From contig PKTM01000011.1 in the NCBI GenBank assembly GCA_002869145.1, positions 324,236 through 388,235 of the forward strand: 64,000 bases of DNA. Direction: 5' to 3'. A model generated the notes under the pieces. The model did not search any database, was not told where the DNA came from, and saw nothing but the letters and a program-made list of their open reading frames with translations. Shown here piece after piece: positions 63,917-64,000 of this stretch. Every line of letters begins with the position of its first letter. Position 1 is the first letter of the stretch. This DNA is from Denitrovibrio sp. (GTDB lineage Bacteria > Chrysiogenota > Deferribacteres > Deferribacterales > Geovibrionaceae). A program made the translations under genes and the position numbers.

Positions 63917-64000
63917 ATGAAAGTCGTCGTTGATGCGATGGGCGGGGACTATGCCCCGCGCGAGATCATCAAAGGTGCCGTGCAGGCAAACAAAGAGTAC
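63917..64000 (+). CDS. plsX: Phosphate acyltransferase PlsX (3' end outside window)
   Basis: First 28 codons only: 'MKVVVDAMGGDYAPREIIKG' is the typical PlsX start. PlsX makes acyl phosphate for phospholipid synthesis. It begins three bases after rpmF, the conserved yceD-rpmF-plsX order. Confidence 0.92.
   Translation, partial: MKVVVDAMGGDYAPREIIKGAVQANKEY

Overview
The window looks like a chromosomal segment of a Gram-negative, curved, respiratory bacterium of the Deferribacterota (Denitrovibrio/Geovibrio type). This is inferred from the mix of genes and from prior knowledge that Denitrovibrio acetiphilus carries a sucrose synthase; no database search was run. Lnt, TatA, outer-envelope-type lipid genes, an acetate-uptake (SatP-type) transporter, Ppk/Ppx polyphosphate genes and an H. 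pylori-like peptidoglycan-trimming pair all fit. The DNA is moderately AT-rich, densely coding and mostly housekeeping. No tRNA, rRNA, CRISPR array, prophage or transposase was seen.

Layout. 0-5 kb (+): sucrose cluster, comprising a PfkB fructokinase (cut by the window edge), a sucrose-phosphate synthase fused to its phosphatase, and sucrose synthase. 5-6.6 kb (-): YifB/ComM AAA ATPase. 6.6-7.06 kb: non-coding, with about six degenerate ~30-bp repeats and a terminator. 7.1-8.9 kb (-): orphan histidine kinase with a periplasmic solute-binding sensor, divergent from a glycine-rich exported protein that has a sigma-54-like promoter. 9.6-12 kb: SHOCT protein, a 41-residue membrane peptide, SppA and a cation/calcium exchanger. 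12.1-20.7 kb (-): one long operon pheA-hisC-aroF-tyrA-aroA-cmk-ispH-rpsA, with start/stop overlaps at most of its junctions. 20.9-21.4 kb (+): two tandem small paralogues. 21.4-25 kb (-): lnt, tatA, ecfT, truA and a FeoA-domain gene behind a Fur box. 25.2-25.7 kb (+): a fur gene interrupted by an in-frame TAA. 25.7-28.7 kb (-): divergent polysaccharide deacetylase, PlsC-type and OlsB-type acyltransferases. 28.9-32.5 kb (+): PHP-GT4 fusion and a radical SAM protein. 32.6-34.2 kb: ZnuCB-type ABC pair. 34.3-37.5 kb: parA, parB, bactofilin, tpiA, secG; the parB/bactofilin junction is split by a 137-bp multi-hairpin insert flanked by 53-bp copies of the junction. 37.5-41.1 kb: peptide ABC transporter. 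41.1-46.1 kb (-): hypF, trkH, trkA. 46.2-50.5 kb (+): RNA m5C methyltransferase, Csd6-like L,D-transpeptidase-fold protein, Csd4-like M99 carboxypeptidase, acylphosphatase. 50.6-53.7 kb: TPP riboswitch, thiC, thiE, thiL. 53.7-54.6 kb (-): degenerate PaaK-like protein. 55.0-56 kb: SatP transporter and a small protein. 56-61.6 kb: sixA-ppx-ppx2-ppk. 61.7-64 kb: zinc-ribbon microprotein, hisF, hisE, yceD, rpmF and the start of plsX.

How it fits together. Aromatic amino acid synthesis is cotranscribed with cytidylate kinase, isoprenoid synthesis and ribosomal protein S1. Sucrose genes suggest sucrose made and recycled as a compatible solute or carbon buffer. Csd6/Csd4 and the bactofilin plausibly shape the cell. 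Polyphosphate synthesis and turnover sit in one operon. The strongest oddities are the nonsense codon in fur, the duplicated parB/bactofilin junction around a structured insert, and rpmF with no start codon except AUU.
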